A stretch of DNA of 64,000 nt from Streptomyces albofaciens JCM 4342 (GCF_008634025.1 NZ_PDCM01000001.1:1292001-1356000); one strand, 5' to 3'. Shown: positions 40,526 to 50,046, numbered from the stretch's first letter. Notes: generated by a model from the letters alone, not told the origin. Program-made: numbers and translations.

Positions 40526-41442
40526 GTACGGCCCGTGAGGGAACGGCGCGTACGGCCCGTACGCCGCGGAACCGGGTGGCCACGGCCCGTACGCCGCTGA
40601 TCCGGCGGCCGTGGCGGCTGGCCGCCGAGGCGGGCGCGCTGCTGCTCGCCGCAGCCGTGGCCTTCCCCCTTTACTGGATGGTGCTGTCCGCCTTCAAACC
40701 GGCGGGCGAGGTGCAGTCCACCGAGCCGCTGCCCTGGACGCTGCACCCCTCGCTGGACGCCTTCCGGCGCGTCTTCCAGCAGCAGGACTTCGGGCGGTAC
40801 TTCCTCAACAGCCTGTTCGTGGCGGGTGTCGTCGTGATCGCCTCCGCGGTGATCGCCTTCCTGGCGGCGACGGCCGTCACCCGATTCCGCTTCCGGTTCC
40901 GCACCACCCTGCTGATCATGTTCCTGGTCGCGCAGATGGTGCCGGTCGAAGCGCTGACCATCCCGCTCTTCTTCCTGATGCGCGACGTCGGCGACGCCGT
41001 ACCGGGCATCGGCCTGAACACCCTCGGCTCACTGATCCTGCCGCACCTCGCCTTCTCCCTGCCCTTCGCGATCTGGATGCTGCGCGGCTTCGTCAAGGCC
41101 GTACCCGAGGCGCTGGAGGAGGCCGCCTGTCTGGACGGCGCGTCCCGCTCGCGCTTCCTGTGGCAGATCCTCTTCCCGCTCGTCTTCCCCGGCCTCGTCG
41201 CCACCAGCGTCTTCTCCTTCATCAGCACCTGGAACGACTTCCTCTTCGCCAAGTCCTTCATCATCAGCGCGACGGAGAACTCCACGCTCCCGATGGCCCT
41301 GCTGGTCTTCTTCAAGCCGGACGAGAACGACTGGGGCGGGATCATGGCGGCGTCGACCGTGATGACCGTGCCCGTGCTGGTGTTCTTCGTGCTCGTCCAG
41401 CGCAGGCTGGTGTCGGGCCTCGGCGGCGCGGTGAAGGACTGA
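40522..41442 (+). CDS. ABC sugar transporter permease (MalG type)
   Basis: A 306-residue permease with six helices after an Arg/Thr-rich N-terminus. The EAA loop is PEALEEAACLDGASRSRFLWQILFPLVFPGL. Its GTG overlaps the stop of the first permease (TGTGA). The hydrolase gene begins 64 bases on. Confidence 0.93.
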   Translation: MSTAREGTARTARTPRNRVATARTPLIRRPWRLAAEAGALLLAAAVAFPLYWMVLSAFKPAGEVQSTEPLPWTLHPSLDAFRRVFQQQDFGRYFLNSLFVAGVVVIASAVIAFLAATAVTRFRFRFRTTLLIMFLVAQMVPVEALTIPLFFLMRDVGDAVPGIGLNTLGSLILPHLAFSLPFAIWMLRGFVKAVPEALEEAACLDGASRSRFLWQILFPLVFPGLVATSVFSFISTWNDFLFAKSFIISATENSTLPMALLVFFKPDENDWGGIMAASTVMTVPVLVFFVLVQRRLVSGLGGAVKD

Positions 41443-41506
41443 CGACGCTCTTGACCGCGCGCACCACTCCCGCCCCCCTTCAAGCCCACGACGGAAGGCT
41501 CAGCAC

Positions 41507-43219
41507 ATGGACGACGCAGTGACGGCGGACGCCGCCCGGGCGGCGACCGGCCTGATACCGCAGCCACGCGAAACCCGCCCGGACGACGGCGCGTTCCTCC
41601 TCGGTCCGGGCACCGTCCTGGACGCGGGACCCGGTACGGAGACCACCGCCGCCTGGCTGCGCGGCACCGTCGGCGCCGCGACCGGCCTGCCGCTGCCGCC
41701 CGGCGGCGGAGGGCGGAACCGTACGGAAACCGGCGGGGACGGTACGGACCGCGACGGCTCCGGCAGCGGCGTCGTCCGCCTGCGCGTCGACGCGGACACC
41801 GCCGACGCGCTCGGCCCCGAGGGCTACCGGCTGACCGTCGACCACAACGGCGTCACCCTCCTCGGCGGCGGCGCGGCAGGCACCTTCTGGGGCGCCCAGA
41901 CGCTGCGGCAGCTGCTCGGACCCGACGCGCACCGCCGCGCGCCCCTGCGCCCCGGCCACCACTGGCCCGTACCGGCCGTACGCGTCGAGGACGCGCCCCG
42001 CTTCGCCTGGCGCGGCATGATGCTCGACGTCGCACGGCACTTCCTGCCGAAGGACGGCGTGCTGCGCTACATCGACCTGCTCGCCGCCCACAAACTCAAC
42101 GTCCTGCACCTCCACCTCACCGACGACCAGGGCTGGCGCATCGAGATCGAGCGCTACCCGCGGCTGACCGAGGCCGGCGCCTGGCGGGAGCGCACCAAGC
42201 TCGGCCACCGGGCCTCACCCCTGTGGGACGACCGTCCGCACGGCGGCTACTACACCCAGGACGACATCCGCGAGATCGTCGCCTACGCCGCCGCGCGGCA
42301 TATCTCCGTCGTCCCGGAGATCGACATCCCGGGCCACTCGCAGGCCGCCATCGCGGCATACCCGGAACTGGGCAACACCGACGTCATCGACACCAACTCC
42401 CTCAAGGTCTGGGACACGTGGGGCGTCAATCCGAATGTACTGGCGCCCACTGACAACACCCTGCGCTTCTACGAAGGGGTCCTGGAGGAGGTCCTCGCCC
42501 TCTTCCCCTCCCGCTTCGTGCACATCGGCGGCGACGAGTGCCCCAAGGACCAGTGGCGCGCGTCGCCGTACGCCCAGGCCCGCATCGAGGAACTGGGCGT
42601 GGGCGACGAGGACGGCCTGCAGAGCTGGTTCATCCGCCACTTCGACCGCTGGCTCGCCGACCGCGGCCGCCGCCTGATCGGCTGGGACGAGATCCTCGAA
42701 GGCGGCCTGGCGCCGGGCGCCGCGGTGTCCTCCTGGCGCGGCTACGCGGGCGGCATCGCCGCCGCGCAGGCGGGCCACGACGTGGTCATGTGCCCCGAAC
42801 AGCAGGTCTATCTGGACCACCGGCAGCACGACGGCCCCGACGAGCCCGTGCCGATCGGCTACGTACGGACCCTGGAGGACGTCTACCGCTTCGAGCCGGT
42901 ACCGCCCCGGCTGACCCCGGAACAGGCCGCCCACGTGCTCGGCACCCAGGCCAACGTCTGGACCGAGGTGATGGAGACCCCGCAGCGCCTCGACTACCAG
43001 GTCTTCCCGCGGCTCGCCGCGTTCGCCGAGGTCGCCTGGTCCGAGCTGCCGCCGCCCGCGGAGCGCGACCACGCCGGATTCACCCGCCGGATGGCCGCCC
43101 ACTACCGCCGCCTGGACGCCCTCGGCGTCGACTACCGGCCGCCCGGCGGCCCCCTCCCGTGGCAGCGGCGCCCCGGGTTGCTCGGACGCCCGATCGAGGG
43201 GTCGCCCCCAAACGTGTGA
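41507..43219 (+). CDS. Beta-N-acetylhexosaminidase, GH20
   Basis: A 570-residue glycosidase that removes terminal GlcNAc or GalNAc. The N-terminal alpha/beta domain (about 15-150) precedes the barrel. The catalytic pair is Asp343-Glu344 in HIGGDECPKDQW (339-350); HLTDDQGWRIEI and VPEIDIPGHSQAA line the active site; substrate-assisted catalysis by the N-acetyl group is known for the family. No signal peptide is visible, so it should act in the cytoplasm on imported oligosaccharides, which fits the linked ABC importer. Residues about 62-85 are a short Gly/Asp-rich insertion. Confidence 0.94.
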   Translation: MDDAVTADAARAATGLIPQPRETRPDDGAFLLGPGTVLDAGPGTETTAAWLRGTVGAATGLPLPPGGGGRNRTETGGDGTDRDGSGSGVVRLRVDADTADALGPEGYRLTVDHNGVTLLGGGAAGTFWGAQTLRQLLGPDAHRRAPLRPGHHWPVPAVRVEDAPRFAWRGMMLDVARHFLPKDGVLRYIDLLAAHKLNVLHLHLTDDQGWRIEIERYPRLTEAGAWRERTKLGHRASPLWDDRPHGGYYTQDDIREIVAYAAARHISVVPEIDIPGHSQAAIAAYPELGNTDVIDTNSLKVWDTWGVNPNVLAPTDNTLRFYEGVLEEVLALFPSRFVHIGGDECPKDQWRASPYAQARIEELGVGDEDGLQSWFIRHFDRWLADRGRRLIGWDEILEGGLAPGAAVSSWRGYAGGIAAAQAGHDVVMCPEQQVYLDHRQHDGPDEPVPIGYVRTLEDVYRFEPVPPRLTPEQAAHVLGTQANVWTEVMETPQRLDYQVFPRLAAFAEVAWSELPPPAERDHAGFTRRMAAHYRRLDALGVDYRPPGGPLPWQRRPGLLGRPIEGSPPNV

Positions 43220-43597
43220 GCCGGGGCGGATGCGGGCGGCCGGAGCGGCCGGTTGCTGGGACGGTGGTTCCCGCGCAACGCACTCACGGCGGTCAAGGTG
43301 ATGTATGTCCGGTAAGTCCCTCGGAGCGCGCCCGCCCGCGCGCTCCACGGCCCCCGGCCGCCGGCGCCCGCGGGCACGGCGGAGCCCCACTCCGCTTCGC
43401 GTCCCGAACATCCCGTACGTCCCGAACACCGGCCATGTCCCGCGCCGGCGGCGCCCGATGCCGTGCGAGCGCGCCCCGAAGGCGGGCCCTGGCGCCGCGG
43501 GCCTGCAAAGATGTGCCAGAGTTGCCACGTCCGGACCGTGAGCACGTACCGTACGGCGGAGCGGAACAGCCGGGACACCGGGGAAGGGGCAGCTGGG
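43220..43597 (+). promoter_or_regulatory. Intergenic region upstream of the molybdenum hydroxylase operon
   Basis: 378 bases without a supported gene; frames here are shadows. TTGCCA (43522-43527) and TACCGT (43547-43552) with a 19-base spacer are a possible promoter starting near 43560. It supports the downstream TTG 43598 rather than GTG 43538 as first codon of the FAD subunit. Confidence 0.35.
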
Positions 43598-44494
43598 TTG
43601 ACCACGCACGCACCGCAGGCTTCGTCATCCGTGGCGTTGCCGGCCTCGCTCGACGAGGCCGTGGCGGCGCTCACCGCCATGCCCACCGCCGTGCCCGTAG
43701 CGGGCGGTACGGACCTGATGGCCGCCGTCAACTCCGGGCTGCTGCGGCCCGCGGGCCTGGTGGGCCTCGGCCGGATCAGCGAGATCCGCGGCTGGCAGTA
43801 CCAGGACGGCCACGCCCTCCTCGGCGCCGGACTGACCCTCGCGCGGATGGGCCGCCCCGACTTCGCCGCCCTCATCCCGGGCCTGGCCGCCGCGGCGCGC
43901 GCGGCCGGCCCCCCGCAGGTGCGCAACGCGGGCACCCTCGGCGGCAACATCGTCACCTCCGCCCCCACCGGCGACACCCTCCCCGTGCTCGCCGCCCTCG
44001 AAGCCAACCTGGTCATCGCCGGGCCCGGCGGCGCCCGCCGCGAGATCCCGGTCAGCCACCTGCTGGCCGGCCGCGAGATGCTGCGCCCCGGCGAACTCGT
44101 CGGCTACGTACGGGTGCCGCTGCTGCACGCCCCGCAGACCTTCCTGAAGGCCACCGGCCGCACCGGCCCCGGCCGCGCGACCGCCTCGGTGGCCCTCGTC
44201 CTCGACCCCGCGCGGCGCGGTGTGCGCTGCGCGGTCGGCGCGGTGGCCGCCATGCCGCTGCGGCCCCTGGAGGCCGAGGAGTGGGTGGCCTCCATCATCG
44301 ACTGGGACGGCGAACGCACCCTGGTCCCCGAGGCGCTGGCCGCCTTCGGCGACTACGTCGCCGCCGCCTGCATCCCCGACCCGCCCCCGCCGCCGGACGG
44401 CACCGAGCCGCAGACCCTGCCGCCCGCCGCGCTGCACCTGCGCCGTACGGTGGCGGCCCTGGCCCGCCGAGCACTTGGGAGGGCGCTCTCGTGA
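43598..44494 (+). CDS. FAD-binding subunit of a xanthine dehydrogenase-family enzyme
   Basis: A 298-residue medium subunit of a molybdenum hydroxylase. It begins LTTHAPQASSSVALPASLDEAVAAL; AVPVAGGTDLMAAVNSG is the FAD pyrophosphate-binding loop, and RNAGTLGGNIVTSAPTGDTLPVLAAL is the second flavin motif. It passes electrons from the iron-sulfur subunit to an acceptor. TTG 43598 is chosen for the GGAAGGGG site upstream. The stop overlaps the start of the next gene by four bases. The physiological substrate is unknown. Confidence 0.9.
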   Translation: MTTHAPQASSSVALPASLDEAVAALTAMPTAVPVAGGTDLMAAVNSGLLRPAGLVGLGRISEIRGWQYQDGHALLGAGLTLARMGRPDFAALIPGLAAAARAAGPPQVRNAGTLGGNIVTSAPTGDTLPVLAALEANLVIAGPGGARREIPVSHLLAGREMLRPGELVGYVRVPLLHAPQTFLKATGRTGPGRATASVALVLDPARRGVRCAVGAVAAMPLRPLEAEEWVASIIDWDGERTLVPEALAAFGDYVAAACIPDPPPPPDGTEPQTLPPAALHLRRTVAALARRALGRALS

Positions 44495-46746
44495 GCGACG
44501 CCGACAGCCCCGACCGTCCCGACGGGCGCAACAGCCCCGAGGACACCCAGCCGCTGCGCGTGGTGCGGCCGCAGGACCGGCAGCGGTGGGAGCCGCTGCC
44601 CCAGGGCAACGAGTACGAGCAGGAGGCCACCGCCTTCGTCCAGCTCCCGGACGGCTTCACCAGCGGCCCGTACCCGGGCGGTTACGGCTACCCCGCCTAC
44701 CCGGACCCCCACCAGGCCCCCGGCGCGCCGGACGGCCACGGCGGCGTGCCCGGCCACGACGGATACGGCGCCGACCCGCTCGCCGCGCCCGGCCACGGCT
44801 ACACCCCGCCGTCCTCCTTCGCGCCGCCGGCCCCGGGCGCGGCCACCGACCCGGCGGCCACCGGCCAGTGGACGATGCCGTTCGCGGACGCCCCGGCCAC
44901 CGGCCTGCCCGCGCACGGCATGCCGGACCCCGGCCCGCACGGCCACTACACCGACGCCGGCCAGGACGCCGCGTCCCGCGACGCCTGGCCGGGCGCGGAC
45001 GGCGGCAGCGGCACCACCGGCCAGTGGGCGATCCCCACCGCCCCGGACGAGGTGCTGGAGGAGTCCGGCGAGTACCTCCTCGGCGACGACCGCAACCCGG
45101 CCTCCGGTTACGGGAACGCGTACGGCCACGTCGAACACGGGCACCTCCCCGCCGACCCGGCCGCGACCGGGCACTGGAACTTCACCACGGACCAGCACCC
45201 GGGCGCCGGCCACCTGCCGTACGACCAGCCCGCACACCAGCCGCAGCAGCACCGGTCACCGCAGCAGCACCGGCCGGCGGACCAGGTGACGCCCGGTTAC
45301 GACCCGGCCCACGGGGTGCCTCCGGCGAGCGAAGGCCCGTACGAGGGCGGCACGTTGGGCGGCGGCAACTGGTCGCTGCCCGCCGACGCGCTGGCGCAGT
45401 GGCCGCCGGCGCCGCGTGAGGAGGTGCGGCCGGAGCCGGAGCCGGCCCCTGAGCCGGAGGCCGAAGCTCCGGAGGCCGAAGCTCCGGATGACGTCCCGGC
45501 CGATGCGCAGGGGAAAGCTCCTGCGGATGACGAAGCGGGTACGGCTGAGGCGGGTACGGCTAAGGCGGATACGGCTGAGGCGCACCCCGAGGCGCCTGCT
45601 GACGTGCGTACGGAGGCCGGTACGGGCGAGCCCGGCCCGGCCGAAGCCCGTACGGACACCACCGCCGACACCGGCGACGCCTCGGACGTACTCGACGAGG
45701 CCGTCCCCGAAGCCGCGCCGGAACCCGCCCCCGCCCCGGCCCCGGACGACATCGAGGCGGCCCCCCAGGCAGCCCCCGAGGTGGCCTCCGACACCGCGGC
45801 CTCCGAGGCTGCCTCCGACGTTCCGGCCTCCGACGCCCTGCCGACTCCGGAGCCCGTCGCGGTCCCGGGCGCGCCCGCCGCGCCGGAAGCGGACGTGCCC
45901 GTAACGGAAGCGCCCGAGGAAGCTCCCGCCGAACCCACGGATCAGCAGGACGCGACCCCGCAGCCCGAGCCCGAGTCCGCTTCCGAAGCACCGGCCCCGA
46001 CGGCGGACCCGGCCGCAGCCGACCCCGTCCCCGCCACCACCCCCGAACCAGCCCCCGACCCTGACCCCACCACCCTCCCCACCCCCCACGACGAACACCC
46101 CCACATCTCCTACGTCCTGACCGTGAACGGCACCGACCGCCCGGTCACCGACGCCTGGATCGGCGAGTCGCTGCTGTACGTGCTGCGCGAGCGCCTCGGG
46201 CTCGCCGGGGCCAAGGACGGCTGTTCGCAGGGGGAGTGCGGGGCCTGTTCCGTACAGGTCGACGGGCGGCTCGTGGCGTCGTGCCTGGTGCCCGCCGCGA
46301 CCACCGCGGGCAGCGAGGTCCGTACGGTCGAGGGCCTGGCCCGGAACGGCGCGCCCTCCGACGTGCAGCGCGCCCTGGCCGAGTCCGGCGCCGTCCAGTG
46401 CGGCTTCTGCATCCCCGGCATGGCGATGACCGTCCACGACCTGCTGGAGGGCAACCACGCGCCCACCGAGCTGGAGACGCGTCAGGCGCTGTGCGGCAAC
46501 CTGTGCCGCTGCTCGGGCTACCGGGGCGTGCTCGACGCGGTCAACGAGGTCGTCCGCAACCGTGCCGACGCCGCGGCGGCCGCCGAAGAGGCCGCGGCCG
46601 CCGCCCCCGACGAGCCCGGCACCCCGCGCATCCCGCACCAGGCGGGCCCCGCCGATCCGCAGGGCCCCGCATCCCACGGCCACCACCCCCACGGGCCGCA
46701 CCCCCACGGCCCGGGCGCAGATCCGCAGTCCGGAGGCTCCGCATGA
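44491..46746 (+). CDS. [2Fe-2S] subunit with a 537-residue disordered N-terminal extension
   Basis: Small subunits of this family are usually about 160-180 residues; this frame gives 751. Residues 538-700 are the normal protein: plant-type ferredoxin cluster with Cys578, 583, 586 and 598 (CSQGECGAC), then a helical domain with CGFC from Cys637 and CRCSGYRG. Before it lie 537 residues rich in Pro, Gly, Ala and Glu: first tyrosine/glycine-rich (PYPGGYGYPAYPDPHQ) with repeated ATGQW motifs, then acidic repeats of Ala, Glu, Pro. A His-rich tail (HGHHPHGPHPHGPG) ends the chain. The frame is unbroken and GTG 44491 overlaps the upstream stop, so the extension is probably translated. Its role is unknown. 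Confidence 0.85.
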   Translation: MSDADSPDRPDGRNSPEDTQPLRVVRPQDRQRWEPLPQGNEYEQEATAFVQLPDGFTSGPYPGGYGYPAYPDPHQAPGAPDGHGGVPGHDGYGADPLAAPGHGYTPPSSFAPPAPGAATDPAATGQWTMPFADAPATGLPAHGMPDPGPHGHYTDAGQDAASRDAWPGADGGSGTTGQWAIPTAPDEVLEESGEYLLGDDRNPASGYGNAYGHVEHGHLPADPAATGHWNFTTDQHPGAGHLPYDQPAHQPQQHRSPQQHRPADQVTPGYDPAHGVPPASEGPYEGGTLGGGNWSLPADALAQWPPAPREEVRPEPEPAPEPEAEAPEAEAPDDVPADAQGKAPADDEAGTAEAGTAKADTAEAHPEAPADVRTEAGTGEPGPAEARTDTTADTGDASDVLDEAVPEAAPEPAPAPAPDDIEAAPQAAPEVASDTAASEAASDVPASDALPTPEPVAVPGAPAAPEADVPVTEAPEEAPAEPTDQQDATPQPEPESASEAPAPTADPAAADPVPATTPEPAPDPDPTTLPTPHDEHPHISYVLTVNGTDRPVTDAWIGESLLYVLRERLGLAGAKDGCSQGECGACSVQVDGRLVASCLVPAATTAGSEVRTVEGLARNGAPSDVQRALAESGAVQCGFCIPGMAMTVHDLLEGNHAPTELETRQALCGNLCRCSGYRGVLDAVNEVVRNRADAAAAAEEAAAAAPDEPGTPRIPHQAGPADPQGPASHGHHPHGPHPHGPGADPQSGGSA

Positions 46747-49070
46747 CCGGCACACCCGAGGGCGGCGCCGTCACCGCCACGCCCGCCGCGGGCGTCCCCC
46801 TCCCCGCCGAGCCGCCGCCGCACGGCCTCGGCGTCTCCCTGCCGTCCGCGGACGCCCCCGCCAAGACGGAGGGCGTCTTCCCGTACGCCTCCGACCTGTG
46901 GGCCGAGGGCCTGCTGTGGGCGGCGGTGCTGCGCTCCCCGCACGCCAGCGCCCGCATCCTGTCGGTGGACACCGGACCGGCCGCCGAGATGCCGGGCGTA
47001 CGGGCCGTCGTCACGCACGCGGACGTGCCGGGCGACCCCGGGCACGGCCGGGGCACGCCCGACCGCCCGGTCTTCGCCCACGACGTGGTCCGCCACCACG
47101 GCGAGCCGATCGCCGCCGTCGCCGCCGACCACCCCGACACCGCCCGGCTGGCGGCGGCCGCCATCGCCGTCGAGTACGAGGTACTGGAGCCGGTCACCGA
47201 CCCGCAACTCGCCTTCGAGGCCGAGCCGCTGCACCCGGACGGCAACCTGATCCGGCACATCCCGCTGCACTTCGGCGACCCCGAGGTGGTGGGCGAGACC
47301 ATCGTCGAGGGCCTGTACCGCATCGGCCGCCAGGACCCGGCGCCGATCGGCGCCGAGGCCGGGCTCGCGGTGCCGCGCCCGGACGGCGGCGTCGAGATCT
47401 ACACCGCCTCCACCGACCCGCACGCCGACCGCGACCTGGCCGCCGCCTGCTTCGGGCTGGCGCCGGAACGGGTCCGTATCGTCGTGACGGGCGTGCCCGG
47501 CGCCACCGCGGACCGCGAGGACCCGGGCATGCAGCTCGCCCTCGGACTGCTCGCCCTGCGCACCGGCTGCCCGGTCAAACTGACCGCCACCCGCGAGGAG
47601 TCCTTCCTCGGCCACGCCCACCGCCACCCCACCCTCCTGCGCTACCGCCACCACGCGGACGCCGAGGGCAAGCTGGTCAAGGTCGAGGCGCAGATCCTGA
47701 TGGACGCCGGCGCGTACGCGGACACCTCCGCCGAGGCGCTGGCCGCCGCCGTCTCCTTCGCCTGCGGTCCGTACGTCGTCCCGCACGCCTTCGTCGAGGG
47801 CTGGGCGGTCCGGACGAACAACCCGCCGTCCGGGCACCTGCGCGGCGAGGGCGCGATGCAGGTGTGCGCCGCCTACGAAGGCCAGATGGACAAGCTGGCC
47901 GCCAAGCTCGGCATGGACCCGGCCGAGCTGCGGCTGCGCAACGTCATGGCCACCGGCGACCTGCTGCCCACCGGCCAGACCGTCACCTGCCCGGCGCCGG
48001 TCGCCGAACTGCTGCGCGCCGTCAAGGACGAGCCGCTGCCCGAACTCCCCAAGGACACCCCCGAGGAGGACTGGCTGCTGCCCGGCGGCCTGGAGGGCGC
48101 GGGCGAGCCGTCCGCGGTGCGCCGCGGCGTCGGCTACGCGCTCGGCATGGTCCACATGCTCGGCGCGGAGGGCGCCGACGAGGTCTCCACCGCCACGGTC
48201 AAGGTCAGCGGCTCCGTCGCCACCGTGCTGTGCGCCGCGGTCGAGACCGGCTCCGGCTTCTCCACCCTCGCGCGCCAGATCGTCCAGGAGACCCTGGGCA
48301 TCGACGAGGTGCACGTGGCCCCGGTGGACACCGACCAGCCGCCCGCCGGGCGCGCCTGCCACGGTCGGCACACCTGGGTCTCCGGCGGCGCCGTCGAACG
48401 CGCCGCCAAGATGGTGCGCACCCAGCTCCTCCAGCCCCTCGCCCACAAGTTCGGCATGTCCACCGAACTCCTCCAGATCGCCGACGGCAAGATCACCTCG
48501 TACGACGGGGTGCTCAGCACCACCGTCGCCGAGGCCCTCGACGGCAAGGAACTCTGGGCCACCGCCCAGTGCCGCCCCCACCCGACCGAGCCCCTGGACG
48601 AGACCGGCCAGGGCGACGCCTTCGTGGGTCTGGCCTTCTGCGCCATCCGCTGCGTCGCGGACGTCGACATCGAACTCGGCACCGTCCGCGTCGTCGAGAT
48701 GACCGTCGCCCAGGACGTCGGCCGGGTCCTCAACCCCCGCCAGCTCCGCGCCCGTATCGAAGCCGGCGTGACCCAAGGCCTCGGCGCGGCCCTCATGGAG
48801 AACCTCCGCACCACCCGCGGCCAGATCCGCCACCCCGACCTCACCGGCTACGCCCTGCCCACGGCCCTCGACGCCCCCGACATCCGCATCGTCAAACTCG
48901 TCGAGGAACGCGACGTGGTGGCCCCCTTCGGCGCCAAACCGGCCAGCGCCGTCCCCGTCGTCACCTCCCCGGCCGCCGTGGCCTCCGCCGTACGCGCCGC
49001 CACCGGCCGCCCGATAGGCCGCCTCCCGATCCGCCCGCAGGCGGCGGTGGCGCAGGTGGCGCAGCAGTAG
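46743..49070 (+). CDS. Molybdopterin-binding large subunit, xanthine dehydrogenase family, catalytic Glu motif absent
   Basis: A 775-residue large subunit with the two-domain Mo-pterin layout: GVFPYASDLWAEGLLWAAVLRSPHASARI at the start, then GHLRGEGAMQVCAAYEGQMDKLAAKLGMDPAELRLRN. Family members end with GAKGVGE-like sequence whose Glu is the catalytic base. Here the matching position reads FGAKPASAVPVVTSPAAVASAV, with no Glu. The start ATG overlaps the stop of the iron-sulfur subunit. Either the enzyme uses another base or the substrate and chemistry differ. A 32-bp palindromic terminator follows. Confidence 0.88.
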   Translation: MTGTPEGGAVTATPAAGVPLPAEPPPHGLGVSLPSADAPAKTEGVFPYASDLWAEGLLWAAVLRSPHASARILSVDTGPAAEMPGVRAVVTHADVPGDPGHGRGTPDRPVFAHDVVRHHGEPIAAVAADHPDTARLAAAAIAVEYEVLEPVTDPQLAFEAEPLHPDGNLIRHIPLHFGDPEVVGETIVEGLYRIGRQDPAPIGAEAGLAVPRPDGGVEIYTASTDPHADRDLAAACFGLAPERVRIVVTGVPGATADREDPGMQLALGLLALRTGCPVKLTATREESFLGHAHRHPTLLRYRHHADAEGKLVKVEAQILMDAGAYADTSAEALAAAVSFACGPYVVPHAFVEGWAVRTNNPPSGHLRGEGAMQVCAAYEGQMDKLAAKLGMDPAELRLRNVMATGDLLPTGQTVTCPAPVAELLRAVKDEPLPELPKDTPEEDWLLPGGLEGAGEPSAVRRGVGYALGMVHMLGAEGADEVSTATVKVSGSVATVLCAAVETGSGFSTLARQIVQETLGIDEVHVAPVDTDQPPAGRACHGRHTWVSGGAVERAAKMVRTQLLQPLAHKFGMSTELLQIADGKITSYDGVLSTTVAEALDGKELWATAQCRPHPTEPLDETGQGDAFVGLAFCAIRCVADVDIELGTVRVVEMTVAQDVGRVLNPRQLRARIEAGVTQGLGAALMENLRTTRGQIRHPDLTGYALPTALDAPDIRIVKLVEERDVVAPFGAKPASAVPVVTSPAAVASAVRAATGRPIGRLPIRPQAAVAQVAQQ

Positions 49071-49088
49071 CCGCGCCGAACGCGCGTG

Positions 49089-49120
49089 AAGGCGGCCCCG
49101 TACGCGTACGGGGCCGCCTT
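49089..49120. terminator. Perfect 32-bp palindrome ending the operon and tRNA-Cys
   Basis: AAGGCGGCCCCGTACG followed directly by its complement, no loop beyond what must open. It stands between the plus-strand operon and the minus-strand tRNA and can end both. Confidence 0.88.
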
Positions 49121-49132
49121 CATCCATGACCG

Positions 49133-49204
49133 AGGCCGTGATCGGATTCGAACCGACGTAACCGGATTTGCAGTCCGGCCCCTCAACCGCTCGGGCACAC
49201 GGCC
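49133..49204 (-). tRNA. tRNA-Cys (anticodon GCA)
   Basis: 72 bases on the minus strand. Acceptor stem GGCCGTG/CACGGCC with discriminator U; anticodon stem CCGGA/TCCGG with loop CTGCAAA, anticodon at 49171-49169; T loop TTCGAAT between GTCGG and CCGAT. CCA is not encoded. Confidence 0.94.
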
Positions 49205-49293
49205 GTGTTGGTGAGCTGGTTCGAGACTAGGCCGCGGGGCCGGGGGAGGGGCAAGGGTTCCGGGCGGGGTGCCATGAGGTTGCAATGTGGTGT

Positions 49294-49896
49294 TCACGGG
49301 TCCGGGGCGGGGTGGGCGAAGGAACGGATCATCGATTCGATGGCGTGGAGCGGGAGTACGTGGTCCACGGCGCCGGATTGCAGGGTGGCCTCGGGCATGC
49401 CGGGGTACTGGGCGGTGTCCGGGTCCTGGACGACCACGGTGCCGCCGCGGTCCTTGACGGCCTGCGCGCCCTGGGCGCCGTCGCAGCCCGTACCGCTGAG
49501 CACGAAGACCCAGGCGCGCTGCCCGTAGTGCTCGGCGAGTGAGGTGAACAGCCGGTCAGCCGCGGGCCTGACCCTGTTCACGCGCGCCGTGTCGGCCAGC
49601 CGCAGTGTGCCGTCCGGCTCGATGAGCAGGTGGCGGTCGGGGGGTGCCAGGTAGACGCGGCCGGGGGCGGCCCGTTCGCCGTCCCGGGCCATGGTGACCG
49701 GCACCCGGGTCTTCCGCTGGAGGACGGAGTCGAGCACCGTGCGGTGCCGCGGGCTCAGGTGCTGTACCACCAGCATCGGTACCGGTGGGCCCGAGGTGAA
49801 CGAGCCGAACAGCTCCAGCAGCGCGAACACCCCTCCCGCGGAGGCGGCGATGGCCACTACGGCACAGCTTTCGTCGATGCGTTCCGGCGGCGCCAT
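49294..49896 (-). CDS. Stand-alone CheB-type methylesterase domain protein
   Basis: A 200-residue protein that covers only the esterase domain of CheB. Catalytic residues are in place: Ser19 (AASAGG), His46 (VQHLSPRH), Asp139 (SGTGCDGAQG), and APPDRHLLIE and RVNRVRPAADRLFTSLA match the substrate-side loops. There is no receiver domain. CheB removes methyl groups from chemoreceptors, but Streptomyces do not swim, so the target is unknown; such domains are often linked to hybrid histidine kinases. ATG 49896 begins the conserved region. It stands alone between tRNA-Cys and an MFS gene. Confidence 0.88.
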   Translation of the reverse strand: MAPPERIDESCAVVAIAASAGGVFALLELFGSFTSGPPVPMLVVQHLSPRHRTVLDSVLQRKTRVPVTMARDGERAAPGRVYLAPPDRHLLIEPDGTLRLADTARVNRVRPAADRLFTSLAEHYGQRAWVFVLSGTGCDGAQGAQAVKDRGGTVVVQDPDTAQYPGMPEATLQSGAVDHVLPLHAIESMIRSFAHPAPDP

Positions 49897-50046
49897 ATCG
49901 GGAGCCTAGGGGAGTGCCTTGCGGGGCGACACACCCAGGCGACGTACCCGAGTGCCCCCCGGGGCGGCGCACCTAGTTCCAACGGCCGAGACGATCTCCG
50001 TCCCGCGACAGGGGCGCGGTCGGGTTGTGCCTCTTACGCTGACCGC

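Noticed and set aside
42538..44490. Extension of the [2Fe-2S] subunit frame upstream to 42538 (1402 residues)
   Set aside because: The upstream part overlaps the hexosaminidase and FAD-subunit genes in another frame and is Arg/Pro-rich noise; GTG 44491 is supported by the overlap with the preceding stop.
49630..50046. N-terminal extension of the MFS gene to 49630
   Set aside because: This stretch is the antisense of the CheB-like gene; the -10 element six bases before ATG 50047 fixes the start.
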